Positions 20,341 to 31,747 are shown, counted from the first letter of the stretch. The stretch: DNA of 64,000 bases from Cylicocyclus nassatus (GCA_958299035.1 CATQJL010000316.1:16965676-17029675); one strand, 5' to 3'. A program made the numbers and translations. Notes: generated by a model from the letters alone, not told the origin.

Positions 20341-20450
20341 TAAGTTGAACCTCGCTTTACAGAATGGTACCTTAAGCTCGGTAAAAGACATGAAAGCAAG
20401 ATAGTTATCAACGATCAAGCAGTGTGCACATTTTTGGGACACTTTGTATA

Positions 20451-21225
20451 CTCTTATAGAAGAAGATGTATGAAAAGAAAATTAATTTAGGACTAGTAAC
20501 CGCTGTGTTTTCATAGTTTTGAGATTCGTTCTGATGACGGATGCGCACTGACACCAGTTTCGCAGAGATAGCTTCTGATAACGCAACTATCACGATGTGA
20601 TGAGGAAATGCCTACTCTACACTGTATGCATCGGACTGTTGTATTATATTCTTAACATTTCCAGTTGCAGATCGAGTTGTAAATAATAAAATTTCGATTT
20701 TCTCTCTCTGCAAAAACACTAGTTTAATAGTTTTCTCGATTTCTCAAAAAACATGTGAGAACCATTTTGAGCTCGGAAAGATATAGTTTGTAGAGGATGA
20801 TTGCATCTCAATACTTTTCTTCTGCCGTATAGGTTGTTATAGGTGACTTTATTGCCCAACGTTTCGGCACAACGCCGTCGTCAGAGGCTTAAAAGGAGTC
20901 AGTCACTTTGATTGATCTTAGCCGGCAAACCTCTCCACATAATGATTGCATCATTATGTGGCATAAATTTGAATCAAAACATAAGCAGATTTGTAGATCG
21001 CAGTACCGCAAGTAGGTTTCCAGTCTTTTGGTTTTGGTTTCCAGACACCATGTATACATAAAGACGCAGATTGAATTCTTTTCAACCTTTTCTCTAATAT
21101 GGTTTGATCTATTTCTGATAAACAAAATCTGTAAGATGAGATAGAGTGAGACATACTGATAAGCTTGAAAGCTGATGATTAGCTGAATGATTTCTTTCGA
21201 TCGTAAAACCCATTTTTTTCTCCAG
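20451..21225. other. spacer with a solo Penelope terminal-repeat remnant
   Basis: Apart from the Penelope remnant at about 20835-20905 nothing is recognised. A TTTCCAG/short-ORF/AATAAA combination near 20660-20700 was judged too weak for an exon. Confidence 0.4.
20853..20884 (-). ncRNA. degenerate hammerhead core, solo Penelope terminal repeat
   Basis: Minus strand: CTGACGA (20884-20878), stem II CGGC/GCCG, GAAAC (20865-20861), then GTTG and GGC where the other two copies have GTC. The flanking AATAAAGTCACC and CCTCTGA resemble the PLE ends at 230-285 and 3260-3310. Compensated stem II differences (CGGC/GCCG against CGAC/GTCG) support a real structure. The altered triplet suggests it no longer cleaves. 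Confidence 0.5.
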
Positions 21226-21340
21226 GCACACCCATGCGAAGATTTCTACCATTTTGCATGTGGTAAATATAACATGAATGCAGATGTAAAAGATGACTTT
21301 TTAGAAAAACTCCTCGAGAAGACCCTTGCAATTATGAAAG
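21226..21340 (+). CDS. M13 (neprilysin-like) metallopeptidase, N-terminal exon
   Basis: The acceptor TTTTTTTCTCCAG and donor GTAGGT bound a 115-base exon in phase 0 entering and phase 1 leaving. It encodes AHPCEDFYHFACGKY, the signature PC.DFY..aCG.w of the start of the M13 ectodomain, where the two cysteines form conserved disulphides. A helical DDFLEKLLEKTLAIMK segment follows. Family members are zinc peptidases, usually type II membrane proteins that cleave small peptides outside the cell. The upstream membrane-anchor exon was not found. Its phase joins exactly to the exon at 31104. The 9.8-kb intron between is full of MITEs and GC-rich repeats. Confidence 0.78.
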
Positions 21341-23260
21341 GTAGGTAATTTATAATTATTCCAACGCATCATTTTCACCAGTGAGAATAAACGATAATTA
21401 TTTGCGATCTCCTTCAATCTAAAAACATAAGCTTGGCGCAGATTTTCTTGCAAAACTTGAACCAATTTGATAACTTTTTGATTCCTAAAATTAGGTGCTC
21501 TTACATTCTCTCCATACATATGAACTTGATCCCAAAAGATGCTCGGCCAAATTGGTCCGCCCACATAGATGGTGTTTTGAATAAACGCCAGCCGCAAAAG
21601 ACTCACCAATCATTGTGAAGCGCGACGTACAATGATGAGGACAAGAAGACGCAGAAGTCTAGCGCGACGAGAGAGAGTAAAGACTTTTGCATGTCGGAAG
21701 GCGCAGAAGCAGTAAGGATTGAGCGGGTGCGAACGCTGCGTGCGGGCATCCTCACCGTTGTAAATCCTGCGCCTCATGCGCTCTGCGGCTAATAAAGCCG
21801 CGTTCGCGACCAAGGGTATTGCACCTTCGTCATGTAGCAACCTATATTACGACAACGCAAGTGTGCTCTGATGCTGCAATAGTCGGGTTACTTACGCAAG
21901 CTGAACCGGGAATTTAGTACTGTATTTTTCAAAGGCACCGTTCACTCAAACTCTCGACTTCCATGTTTTTGTCGCTTCCAGGCCTTCTGAGGGTCCTAGC
22001 TCCGAATATGTAGTCGATAATCCGCGAAATCCCCAAACCCCGTTTTGGAGAACGGTGCAATGCGAGTCGAGGTGCTGCGGCGCCGATATTTGCCGGGCCG
22101 CATATGCAAATCTGCAAAGTAGGCGGGAAGACCAGCTGAAGAGGAGTGACCAGCACCAGATTACGTCCCTCCCGGAGCGAATTTTTCCGGAAGCATTCTT
22201 TCTCTTTTGCTGCGCAACTTGAGGGTTTGAATGTTTGGGGCTCACGCTAGTATGCCATCATGATCTCGTCAACCTCCGTTCTGGGTGGACGGTGTTTAAG
22301 GCCTGCATTATACACATCGTGTAAAAATGAAAACAGCGCAACAACGCCTTTTGAAAGCGCAAAAATTGTAATTTTCTCATTTTAGCACGAAAATAAATAA
22401 AGCAACAACACATATGCATTTCTTTTGTGTATATTCGTGAGCGAATCTGAGTTTGGTGTCCGAAGCTTCTCAATTTCGGCTGCTCGAGGTATACTGAAGT
22501 TGGCGCATACAACTACATTACTTTTTATAAGACTTCCATTGCTTTATCAACGGAACCCTGCATCCTAATTGAAGTTGAGAAATGTATGACTTAATGCGGT
22601 AGATGTCAAGATTCAAAACCCTTTCCTATCATAAGGTTTGTAGCGTTAGAATTTGAAACTTGTTGTACCAAAAAATTTCTTAATTCATAGAGTCCAGCTA
22701 TGAATTTCAAAAATGTAAAGTATTGCACTTTACTTACTCTAACCAACTGTTTGTAGCTTTTCCAAGAGCTGAATTTCAATATCAGCTGAAGTTAAGGTAA
22801 GCGAAAACCATGGATTAGAGTTTCTGATGATTACTTGAGCAATATAGAAAGAATCCGACAAAAGCATTACTGCTAGAAAAAAAGGGTTTGCGTCGATCAC
22901 TTATTAGATTCTCTGTCTATGGTCATTTTGATTTATTAAAGGATTGGTCACAACTTCACTAATTTTCGGACAGAATTAATATAAACGCAAAAAATCACTG
23001 AATCTTTGTAGTTTTTGTTTTTGTCTTTCGAGGAAAGGTGGTAAGAAATTTATTGTATACCAGACTAATGTGCTATACCAAATATTTGAAACCTTTAACA
23101 AACTAGAGTCGCTCGTCCCCGGAAAAAATTTTTTTGCAAGGCTAATTTGAATCCTTAAAAATTTTCGTAAGTTTTTCCAATCATTTACAAGTATAAAGAA
23201 GTCGCTTGCACATTTTTATGACACAATTAAATAATTTTTCAAAATATTGCGACCCATTCT
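21341..23260. other. intronic stretch with one dispersed repeat
   Basis: Holds the repeat at 21640-21845 (listed separately). No exon or inverted-repeat element was recognised. Frames at 21930-22500 are on both strands and lack motifs. Confidence 0.35.
21640..21845. repeat. GCGAACGCGGCTTTATTAGCCGCAGAGCG repeat, copy 1
   Basis: About 200 bases match, in reverse complement, the stretch at 29190-29350. Shared landmarks are the palindromic GCGGCTTTATTAGCCGC core (as GCGGCTAATAAAGCCGC here), TGCGCCTCATGCGCTCTG, and TCATGTAGCAACC. Confidence 0.65.
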
Positions 23261-23264
23261 TGGA

Positions 23265-23350
23265 GGCATAGGTGCGATAATTGGGAATTCTCCCCCTCCC
23301 CCTCCTTCACATCTGAACCGGAACCAAGGCGACCACCTTCACCAAAAGCC
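23265..23350 (-). repeat. short dispersed repeat, inverted relative of 15.0 kb
   Basis: Reverse complement of the 15010-15125 repeat: TATCGCACC, GGGGGAG, GTGAAGGTGGTC and CTTTTGGTGAAGG are shared. Confidence 0.6.
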
Positions 23351-23526
23351 GAGAAAAAAATCAACAGTAGAATAGGGTTAAGCAAAGGGGATATTATATT
23401 AATATTTGGATGGAAAATGCTTGTCTATCGGAAACGAGGAAGAAAATTTGTAGACAGTCACGAACTTCCAGGCGGAAAAAAGTAGTAACTTCTGTAGATG
23501 CACAGCAACGCCAGCGAGGAAACTCA

Positions 23527-23665
23527 GACACTCGCACCGGCCGGCGACCGTCCGACGACGGCCTTCCGGCCGGCGGCCGCGCCAACTTTTAGGGCGGGGC
23601 TAAAGACCGGCCGGCGAGCGGACGATGTGATCGTGCCGGCCGGCGGCCGTTCGAGTGTGCAAAAA
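23527..23665. repeat. GC-rich CGGCCGGCGACCGTCCGACGACG island 1
   Basis: A strongly GC-rich block in AT-rich surroundings, made of variants of ACCGGCCGGCG and CGACCGTCCGACGACG. It contains CTCGCACCGGCCGGCGACC, the reverse complement of the unit repeated in island 2 at 28 kb. It is read open on both strands only because stops are AT-rich. No protein is proposed. Confidence 0.8.
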
Positions 23666-24253
23666 CACAAGCAGCGCGAAGGACTGCGCATACAGTAAGA
23701 AAATAAATTCAAACATCGCATGATTGAGCCCGCCAAACTCCAGCCTCCCTTCAACTAATTCTCCCTTATTATCGAAGGTGTCACTTCCTCTATTAATGTT
23801 CCGGTTTTCCACTTATTTGTGCCGTGTTTACGTATGTCTCGCCTTGTCTCGCCGTTATGTTATGCTGTTTATGCTTTATGCTTCATGTTTTTACAATAAA
23901 CTCATACCTCAAACTTCTAGAGAGAAACCATTGTCCGTCGGAATCCGGCGCTGACCTTAGCTACAGTATACAGCTAACGCGACCATAAAAAACGACCCAG
24001 CTGCCTCTTATTTTTCCTTTGGCTATGAATCTTACTTATTATGTATAAATCTTACTTACCACATCATTGGGTCATCCTTAAAATACGATTTGTCTTGTTT
24101 ACTCTCTGGTCTTGCCACGGTACTGAAAATTCTCCTCATCTTGGATGCTCTCTCAATATACCATAACGTGCAAATACTAAGGAACTGATGTTTCTCTAGG
24201 ATATCTCAGGAATTTATAATTATCGAGATATCCCAATGTTTTTCACCAGAATA

Positions 24254-24991
24254 TATTAGGTTGGTCCGAAAGTTCGTTCGCACCATTTTCAAAAAATCAT
24301 AACTTCTTTCCTTCACGACGATTTTGCGCCTTTCAAATTTTATTAGAAAGCATAAAGCATGTAGTTTCCAATGGTCCCCTGAAGATCTTTCAGCATGTTC
24401 GGATTGCAGAGATAAAAATGAAAGAACGAGAACATTCGAAATTCGGAATTTTTGAGAAAAAATTCTAAAAATCTAGAAGCTGCGCGATAAAATCCAGAAA
24501 AGCCATTATCCTAATTTTTCTTATATTTGATTACTAACTGAGTTAAGTTTGTGCTGACCGAGCTCTTTTTTTCAAAGTTATGATTTTTTGAAAAAAATGC
24601 CGAAAAATCGATTTCTTAGGAATCCTTGGGAAAATGATTTTTCGGCATTTTTTTCAAAAATTCATAACTTTCAAAAGAAGGGTTCGATCAGCACAAACTT
24701 AACTCAGTTAGTAATCAAATATAAGAAAAATTAGGATAATGGCTTTTCTGGATTTTATCGCGCAGTTTCTAGATTTTTAGAATTTTTTCTCAAAAATTCC
24801 GAATTTCGGATGTTCTCGTTCTTTCATTTTTATCTCTGCAATCTGAACATGCTGGAAATTCGACAGAGGACTATTGGAAACTACATGCTTTACGCTTTCT
24901 AATAAAATTTGAAAGGCGCAAAATTGTTGTGAAGGAAAGAAGTTATGATTTTTTGAATATGATGCGAACGAACTTTCGGACCAACCTAATA
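24254..24991. mobile_element. TATTAGGTTGGTCCGAAAG foldback MITE
   Basis: Mirror ends TATTAGGTTGGTCCGAAAGT and its complement ending at 24991. The arms pair almost to the centre (AAATCGATTTCTTAGG at about 24608). It shares its terminal TA with the next MITE. Mariner-type TIR and no coding. Confidence 0.88.
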
Positions 24992-25940
24992 TTAGGTTGA
25001 TTCATAATTAATGCACGTTTTGAATTTCAACCGCAATAAGTCATAAACTTTTCATTCTTATATAGGCTTCAAAGTACCATTGGATAGAGCAAAGCAAGCT
25101 CTACAAGATGGCACTCATGCCTTTGCGCCATGCTCAATCCACGGAGAGTTCGAACTCAAAATCTAAAGATTTCCAAATGCCCAAAAAATCGAAAAAAATC
25201 AGATCTTCGTCCAAATAATTTCTACGGACCTCCCACTCGCTCACATCAATGCTATCGCTATCTGATATCCATATGTGCGATTGCCGTATTTTTTCCTTGA
25301 CTAGAAATTGAGAAAACGAAATTTTTCCTGATTTTCTCAAAGCAATGCTGAGCCGTTTTTGCATATGCAGTTCTATACTACAAGCCTAGGTAAGCATAAC
25401 TGTAGGTTTTCAGCCTATTTCGAACGGTACTTTTCGAGAAATGTCGATTTTAGCACTGAAACTGAAACGAAAAAATCCGAATTCGTTATTTTTCGAAAAC
25501 TACCGCTTGGAATGGGCTGAAAATCTACAGTTATACTTACCTAGGCTTGTAGTATAGAACCACGTATGCAAAAACGGCTCAGCATTGCTTTGAGAAAACC
25601 AGGGAAATTTTCGTTATCTCAATTTCTAGTCAAGGGAAAAATACGGCAATCGCACATATGGATATCAGATAGCGATAGTATTGATGTGAGCGAGTAGGAG
25701 GTCCGTAGAAATTATTTGGACGAAGATCTGATTTTTTTCGATTTTTTGGGCATTTGGAAATCTTTAGATTTTGAGTTCGAACTCTCCGTGGATTGGGCAT
25801 GGCGCAAAGGCATGAGTGCCATCTTGTAGAGCTTGCTTTGCTCTATCCAATGGTACTTTGAAACCTATATAAGAATGAAAAGTGTTTGACTTATTGCGGT
25901 TGAAATTCAAAACGTGCATTAATTATGAATCAACCTAATA
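24990..25940. mobile_element. TATTAGGTTGATTCATAATTAATG foldback MITE
   Basis: Mirror ends around TTAATGCACGTTTTGAATTTC, with long arms including GGATAGAGCAAAGCAAGCTC. Relatives are at 32629 and 42611. It begins within the TA that ends the preceding MITE. Confidence 0.88.
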
Positions 25941-26340
25941 AAAGGGTTTTATTCGATGGAGTTAGAAGACTTCTGCTTCCCAAAACGTGTACATTGTTGG
26001 GAGAGATGAAGTCATCCCTACCAATGACAGTCTTGTTTTCAAATTCTTAACAACAAAAAGACTTCGTAAGTGATACTTCTACGTCATCCACCAACATCAG
26101 TTGTTAGCAAACTCAGTTCCCCATTCATTACTTGAATACGGATAGCGAAAGGATTAGTCATATTTACGACCCAGAGAATAAACAACACATCATATCAAAT
26201 GCAGGACCACTTTATCTTCTGATAAGTAAGATCAACGAAAAAGTAAGAGGCAGCCGGGCCGCCTTTTATGGTCGCGTTAGCTATATACTGTAGCTAAGGT
26301 CAGCGCCGGATTCCGACGGGTAATGGTTTCTCTTCTAGAG

Positions 26341-27985
26341 TGACCCCAAAGCATGGCGGCGTCGTGTTTGGAGCAAGGCTAGACCGCAATTTTTACTTGT
26401 GATAATCTGCTTGTGATACATCCTAAGATCCCTTCAAGCTAATGAACAATTCACTAGCTGGAGTATTTGTTGTATTGAAAGAGTGAGTAGCAAATACGTT
26501 TGATTTTTGTATCTTTTCTTTATGTATCTTGATTTAGGACTGTTTACTGTTTGTTTTATTGCCTGAACTCGCTGTACGTTGATGGAAAGCCTTTGAGGTA
26601 GGCCATTAAGTTCATTTACATTTCTTTTATTAGTTACACAATAGCATTTGTAAAGGTTGTGTGTTGAGCGACTTGATAATTTCATGCGAACCCTTGGGCT
26701 AGCAAGTGTCTCGACCTTCCACTGTTTGATGCAAATGTCCATCCTTTTTACGCTAGTCAGCACTGATTTGAAGGTGCCTCACCTTTAAAAGCTATCAATA
26801 ACTAAGTTGTTGTCGAAAATTAGTACACAGTAACTTTAGGTTATTCTATCAATATTGAAGCGAGCGAGGGAAGCACACCTGGACAGTTGACCGTATCATG
26901 CATGGATGTTTCGATCGCTATCTGACCACTAATGGAACGTTTTCAAACGGTATGGTGTAGGCAAAATACAAGTGATCGTGAGCATATCCTTTTATGGTTT
27001 TTGTAGGTAGTAATCACCTCCGGAACGCTATCACCATTGGAGACGTATCCAAAAATTTTGGACTTTGAGCCAGCTGTTATGGCTAGCCTTAAAATGACGT
27101 TAGCTCGGCCTTGCTTGAGTCCATTAGTAGTGGCAAGGGGTAATGATCAGGTAAGGTTTGCATATTTTTCGGTACAGTTCACTTAAAAGTGCGAATGAAG
27201 AGGTTAGGTTAAAACAGCCTTCTCTTTTGCTTGCGCTAGATTTGTCTTCATGGTGGGCGAATTGCTTTGTGTGTGAACAATGTGCTATTTCTGTACTGCT
27301 TTTAATCAAGTACTTCTAGCATGTTATCGACGAGTTGATGAAATCGAAGCTCCTATTTATTGAAACTAATGATGCTCTCGAAACATCAGTGGCCTTGGAA
27401 AAGTAGGTTTTTGATAGTACCATATTGATGACATCTAGATTTATTTCTATTTAGGTATGTAGATGCATATGTGACAGCAGCCGCGGTGTATGTTTGTTCT
27501 CTGTCGCTCGAGGAAAAGTTTCGGAAGGAATTGACTTCAGAAACAACAAAAAGAACAGAAACAACAAACCATTTTGGGCTTTTTTGATCCAAGAGAACCG
27601 GGCTATATGACCGTTAGCAGGCATGCCTCACTCTATGTTGCCTCACACCAATGATTCCTATCTTGCCTTATTCTCTCGATTCCACATTTGATCTCATCAT
27701 ATAGGTGGACTCGATAAACTTGTGAATTGATGTCAATGCGCATTGCGCATTCAAGTTGTTTCCCTGTTTTGTTCATTTGTATGGTTTTAGATGTATTGTG
27801 TTTGTATTTCTCATAATTGTTGCATTTCAATTGCTACTGTTTAGATAAGGATTCAAATGAAGACATTATCATTTTTTGAGAAATTTGGTGTACAGACAGA
27901 ACGATCAAACAGAAAACATGCAAATTAGAGAATGAATAAGCAAAAAGTATGGTCCAGAAGTGGTTGGGTAGCCTAGAGCGTGAAA
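26341..27985. other. intronic stretch, nothing recognised
   Basis: No repeats with a partner in the window and no exon with family similarity. The minus-strand frame at 26434-26763 has no motif. Confidence 0.35.
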
Positions 27986-27994
27986 GCGGTGTCG

Positions 27995-28250
27995 AATTGC
28001 CGCGCGCGACGTTTTCTCTGCCGGCTGGCGAGCTAGCCATCTCCGGCCGACGACCGTTCCATGACCGGCTGGCGAGCGCGCCACGAACGGCTGAGACGAT
28101 CACGCTGTCCCGCCAGACGGTCGTCGGACGGTCGCCGGCCGGTGCGAATTTCTGACCGGCTGGCGTCCGGCCCGCGACCGGCTCGGCCGAAATATCGGTG
28201 ATGTTCCAGACGCTCGTCGGACGGTCGCCGGCCGGTGCGAGTGTCTGAGA
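27995..28250. repeat. GC-rich GACCGGCTGGCG island 2
   Basis: Repeated units GACCGGCTGGCG (three or more) and GTCGTCGGACGGTCGCCGGCCGGTGCGA (about 28116 and again about 28207). It shares the last unit with island 1 at 23.5 kb in opposite orientation. It lies inside the same metallopeptidase intron. GC content contrasts sharply with the flanks. Confidence 0.8.
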
Positions 28251-28448
28251 AGTTCCGTGGTACAACGTTCTCTTCTGGTTTAAGGGGAAAATACTTTCCC
28301 TAGAGTCCGTTCATAGAAGTACCTAGTAAAAGGTGTGCTTAGTGATTCTGAACACTTACGAGTAACATAAAAAATTCATAATTGTAGCTGGACAGCTGGT
28401 AAAAGGAAATAGGACTATCGGACCTTTGTCCTCTGCTTTCACAAAATA
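28251..28448. other. spacer
   Basis: No feature seen between the GC island and the next MITE. Confidence 0.3.
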
Positions 28449-29100
28449 TACAGGGTGTCCCAAAATAATGTGCACACTGTTTGATTGTTAATAACTCTCT
28501 TATTATGAAACGGTAAGCAAAATTTTGTAGAGCTGGCTTTAACTTAGATTAACAGTATAGAGCGAGTCACCGACCGCTCTTCATTACTGTAGGATTACGG
28601 TAGAAACTTGGAACATATGGTGTCACTGTGGAAAAAGCAGCCGTTTCAAAAATTTTCAAAAAGAGTTGAAAACTTGGGTAATAGGATTTTAAGGGACGCT
28701 GAATTCAATACTCAACTATTCTCGAGCTTGCGAAGCCTCCTCAACGGTGTAACTGCACTTTTTTGGAACATTAAGAAAATGACCGCTACTGCTTACCTCG
28801 CATAACTCTTCAGTGAAGCATCATGATAAGTTGTCAACTTCAAAGTTGGAATCAGCAACTCTAATTGGCCTAGTGAAAAAGTTTTCAGGCTGTTTTGATT
28901 CCTGTTTGAGGCAAAATATGGCTTTTTATGGCCCAAAACCCTCTTTCAATCTACCGTAGTCTACCAATTTCTACTGATAGATGGACGATTCAATCTATAC
29001 TGTATGTCTAAGCTGAAGTCAGTTCTACAAATAGCTGCTTTTTGCTTCTCGAAAGACTCCATAATAAAAGAGTGTGCACATTATTTTGGGATGCCCTGTA
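28449..29100. mobile_element. TACAGGGTGTCCCAAAA-family MITE
   Basis: Ends TACAGGGTGTCCCAAAATAA and the mirror ending CCCTGTA. Paired internal blocks are GTGTGCACA, TAATAACTCTC at the left and GTCTAAGCTGAAG at the right. TA flanks. Confidence 0.88.
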
Positions 29101-29189
29101 TAACGTGTCTGAGATCCTTTCAAAAAATGCCTGGTGAAAGGCGTGCCTTTGGATTTCTGGGGATTTTCGAGTTTTTAATGTGTAGGCTG

Positions 29190-29350
29190 ATGCATAACGA
29201 ACTCGCAATATCTGTGAGCGCGAACGCGGCTTTATTAGCCGCAGAGCGCATGAGGTGCAAGATTTACAAACAACGGTGAGGATACGTGCGCGCCGCACTC
29301 GCGCCCGCTCAACTAAAACTGCTTCTGTGCCTTTGTCATGCAGTAGCCTT
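29190..29350. repeat. GCGAACGCGGCTTTATTAGCCGC repeat, copy 2
   Basis: Inverted copy of 21640-21845, with the palindromic core at about 29220-29240 and CTTTGTCATGCAGTAGCC at its end. Confidence 0.65.
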
Positions 29351-31103
29351 ACTAACAACTACGGTTGAAAGGCGCTAATTGACCGACTGTAACTAGATAA
29401 GAGAATGAGGAACCTTCAACTTTAATTTTTATTCGATTTGCTACGTGACTCAGCACTTTCCTTCATTTCTTCGCAACTTTTAAAGTCTGAATCTTTGGAA
29501 TGTGGGATCCGTCTGGCAATAAGCACCCCAAAATGCGGCTTTCCATATATCATGATCATAACATGGGATTTGATAAGAAATCAGCAAAATCACTTTTGCC
29601 GGGCAACCAAGACCTGACATGTTTAAAAGGCCGCATTATTATTTGAGAGGGAATTCTACAAGCGCTTTTGTTTCTGCTTACAAGTAAGAATCATGCAAAA
29701 AGCTAGCTAAACATCTACGATCACCATCGGCTCTTTGACTAGTCGTCAAACATAGAAATAAGTTTGGTTGAATCTGCATTGGTTTGCTGAGAAGTGAAAA
29801 GTGAAGCTGATTATCAAAAACTTCGAAAAAGTCCGCTCAAAAAAATGAGACTCTAGTGAGGCTATCTTGCATAAGCTAAAATGCGATTTTTTATCATAAC
29901 ATGTATTCCCAGAATACGCTTTTTGAGGATGATATCTGCAGGTGCTGCTCCCCAAGAAGGATTTTCTTTTTGGTTGTCATGTTCCTTGCACCGCACTTTA
30001 GTTTCCTCGTTCCCTTATCTACTGCTTCCACTGCGTAATGCTCTGCGACGTGAGAATATTGCAGCAGTTATTTTAGGCATTTTTTTTAGAAATGAAACAA
30101 ATAGTGCTTTACTTTTACAAAAAGGTAAACAATCACACAATTACAACTAATTTCAAGACAAACAATCACATCCACACAATGCTGCTGAACGAATGAGGGT
30201 CCGATTTAGTAGCCATCTAAAAGGGCACTCGCTTGTGCACAAATTTTTAATCAGGCTTTCTACTGTGTTTCCTGCTATCTGTTCAAACCTCTTCGCAGTT
30301 TTGTAACTCATACAAACTCAATGTAACACCTATAGAAGTGTTTATGATGGTTGACGTCTAAGAGCCATGCGGCATTCGTAACTATGATGAAGAATAAGAC
30401 AAAAGGACAGGACCCAAATGCACACCAAGCTTGTTCTCTTTTGATTGCCTTGCAGCTGTTTTTACACTGTCTAAAAAGCTGCAGGATGATATTCATCCAG
30501 AGGTACGTTTCGGGAGTCATGCGTTTCCACAAGCTTCACTATATGGTTTCAACATTGCGTCAAATCTGCTTCGCAAAGATTCGAGCTGGTTCCGCTACCT
30601 CCACGTCTTTTTCTTGCTCGCACAATGTAATTCGTTTTGATTACCGAAAGGTGCTGTGTCGTCACAAATGAATCGTAAACAACTATTTATTTAAATTCAA
30701 GCTTTTAGATGTAGTGTCGATACTGAAAATGTATGAAACTTTTATTCAGAAGGACAGTTAAAGTCGTAGTTAAAAGTTACTTCGGGTATTTATTGGCGCT
30801 TGGTAACTTCTACAAAAACGTTAACTGACACCTTTTGCAAGCCTACGCAGGAAATCCCTTTATGACGCAATTTCAAAACAAATTGTGCAACCCCCTTCCG
30901 GCAGTGAAAGAAGATTTCAATGAGTAAGCAAAGAAAAACAGACTTTGAAAGCTTGGCGATTACTTGACATCAAAAAGCCAATCAAGCGTAGGTTAGTAGG
31001 AAGAGTATGCATTGTTGTTCAGCCAATTTGCAGGTAGATGCGAATTCTTACAATTAGCACCTTACGTGTTAGGTGTAAAGGCTTGTGCTGGTAAAAATTT
31101 CAG
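29351..31103. other. intronic stretch; one doubtful exon
   Basis: At about 30451-30501 a TTGCAG acceptor and a GTACGT donor bound a short frame (VFTLSKKLQDDIHP). It is not needed, because the flanking metallopeptidase exons join in phase without it. Nothing else recognised. Confidence 0.35.
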
Positions 31104-31240
31104 GGCTACTGACCGACGAAGGTGGAATACCATCGAAAGCGTTCAATTTGTCGAAGCATTATTACATGAGTTGCTTGCGAAACCATGAAGAATGGGAATC
31201 ACAAGCTGGATATATCCAGACAGTGATCGGAAAGATTCGA
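31104..31240 (+). CDS. M13 metallopeptidase-like exon 2
   Basis: Acceptor AAATTTCAG and donor GTAAGT bound 137 bases. Entering phase fits exon 21226-21340 (the split codon becomes GGG), and it leaves in phase 0. It encodes LLTDEGGIPSKAFNLSKHYY, then MSCLRNHEEWESQAGYIQTV. The Ala..Lys..Y.sC.n pattern corresponds to the conserved 'A...Yk.Cmn' segment of M13 proteins after the first domain. Its cysteine would pair in the M13 fold. Assignment rests on position, phase and this motif. Confidence 0.65.
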
Positions 31241-31403
31241 GTAAGTCCAGTTTTACAAATCGTTTACGTTAAAAAAACTCACGTTCCTATGTTACCTGCA
31301 AAAACGTATCTTTAAAGTTTTTACTTATACATTCAAAAGCAGCGATTTCTAACAGTTCTACGGAGTGCACAAATTGATTTGCAAGCTTTTAGGCAGAAAA
31401 TGC

Positions 31404-31617
31404 TACAGTCTGCCCCAATCGGGATCAGGCCGAACCGTCGGCTGAATTTGCGCGCTCGCAGCGCTAGGGGATTGCGCTGCATACGCGCGCTGTCGCAGAG
31501 AGTTAAGAGATCGAGGAGAGAATAGACCAGCTAGCCGCAGATGTGGCGCGAAACCCACGCGGCGCGGACTCCCGCCATGCCGATTTTGGCCTGGTTAGGA
31601 GTGGGGCAGATTGTACA
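31404..31617. mobile_element. GC-rich TIR element, TACAGTCTGCCCCA ends
   Basis: Left CAGTCTGCCCCAATC and the inverted right GTGGGGCAGATTG are flanked by TA. The interior is GC-rich (GCGCTCGCAGCGC, CGCGGCGCGG) and unlike the surrounding intron. Small MITE in the intron after exon 2. Confidence 0.65.
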
Positions 31618-31747
31618 TACTATACCTTCAGAATGCTGAAAATGCATCAAAAAGTCTAAGGAGAAACTCTTCGACATATAATTTGCTTGAAACGTGAACG
31701 TTAAAGTGTTAGAAGACTTTGTGAAGAGCAGAATGAAAAAAAAATGC

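Larger units (their letters stand above)
18751..20450. mobile_element. TACAGGGTGTCCCAAAA-family MITE with two nested insertions
   Basis: The ends TACAGGGTGTCCCAAAAAGA and the mirror at 20425-20450 (degraded to TTTGTATA) enclose arms with TTTGATCG.TAATAACTCTCTTGC. The same family recurs at 28449, 40199, 40835, 42114 and 60902. TA flanks and TIRs suggest a Tc1/mariner-type non-autonomous element. Two unrelated-TIR elements (18858-19390 and 19868-20340) lie in its two arms. Confidence 0.85.
23917..26340. mobile_element. composite inverted-repeat element enclosing two MITEs
   Basis: About 110 bases at the left (CTCTAGA-like start, GTCGGAATCCGGCGCTGACC, TACAGTATACAGCTAACGCG, CAGCTGCCTCTTA) recur inverted at about 26229-26340. 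Between them lie two complete MITEs and short flanks. This is an older TIR/foldback element that was later invaded. Confidence 0.7.

Noticed and set aside
20655..20700. TTTCCAG followed by a five-codon frame, stop and AATAAA
   Set aside because: Too short to distinguish from chance. No upstream exon in phase.
28608..28805. 65-codon plus-strand frame
   Set aside because: Lies wholly within a TACAGGG-family MITE and is not conserved as a frame in the other copies.
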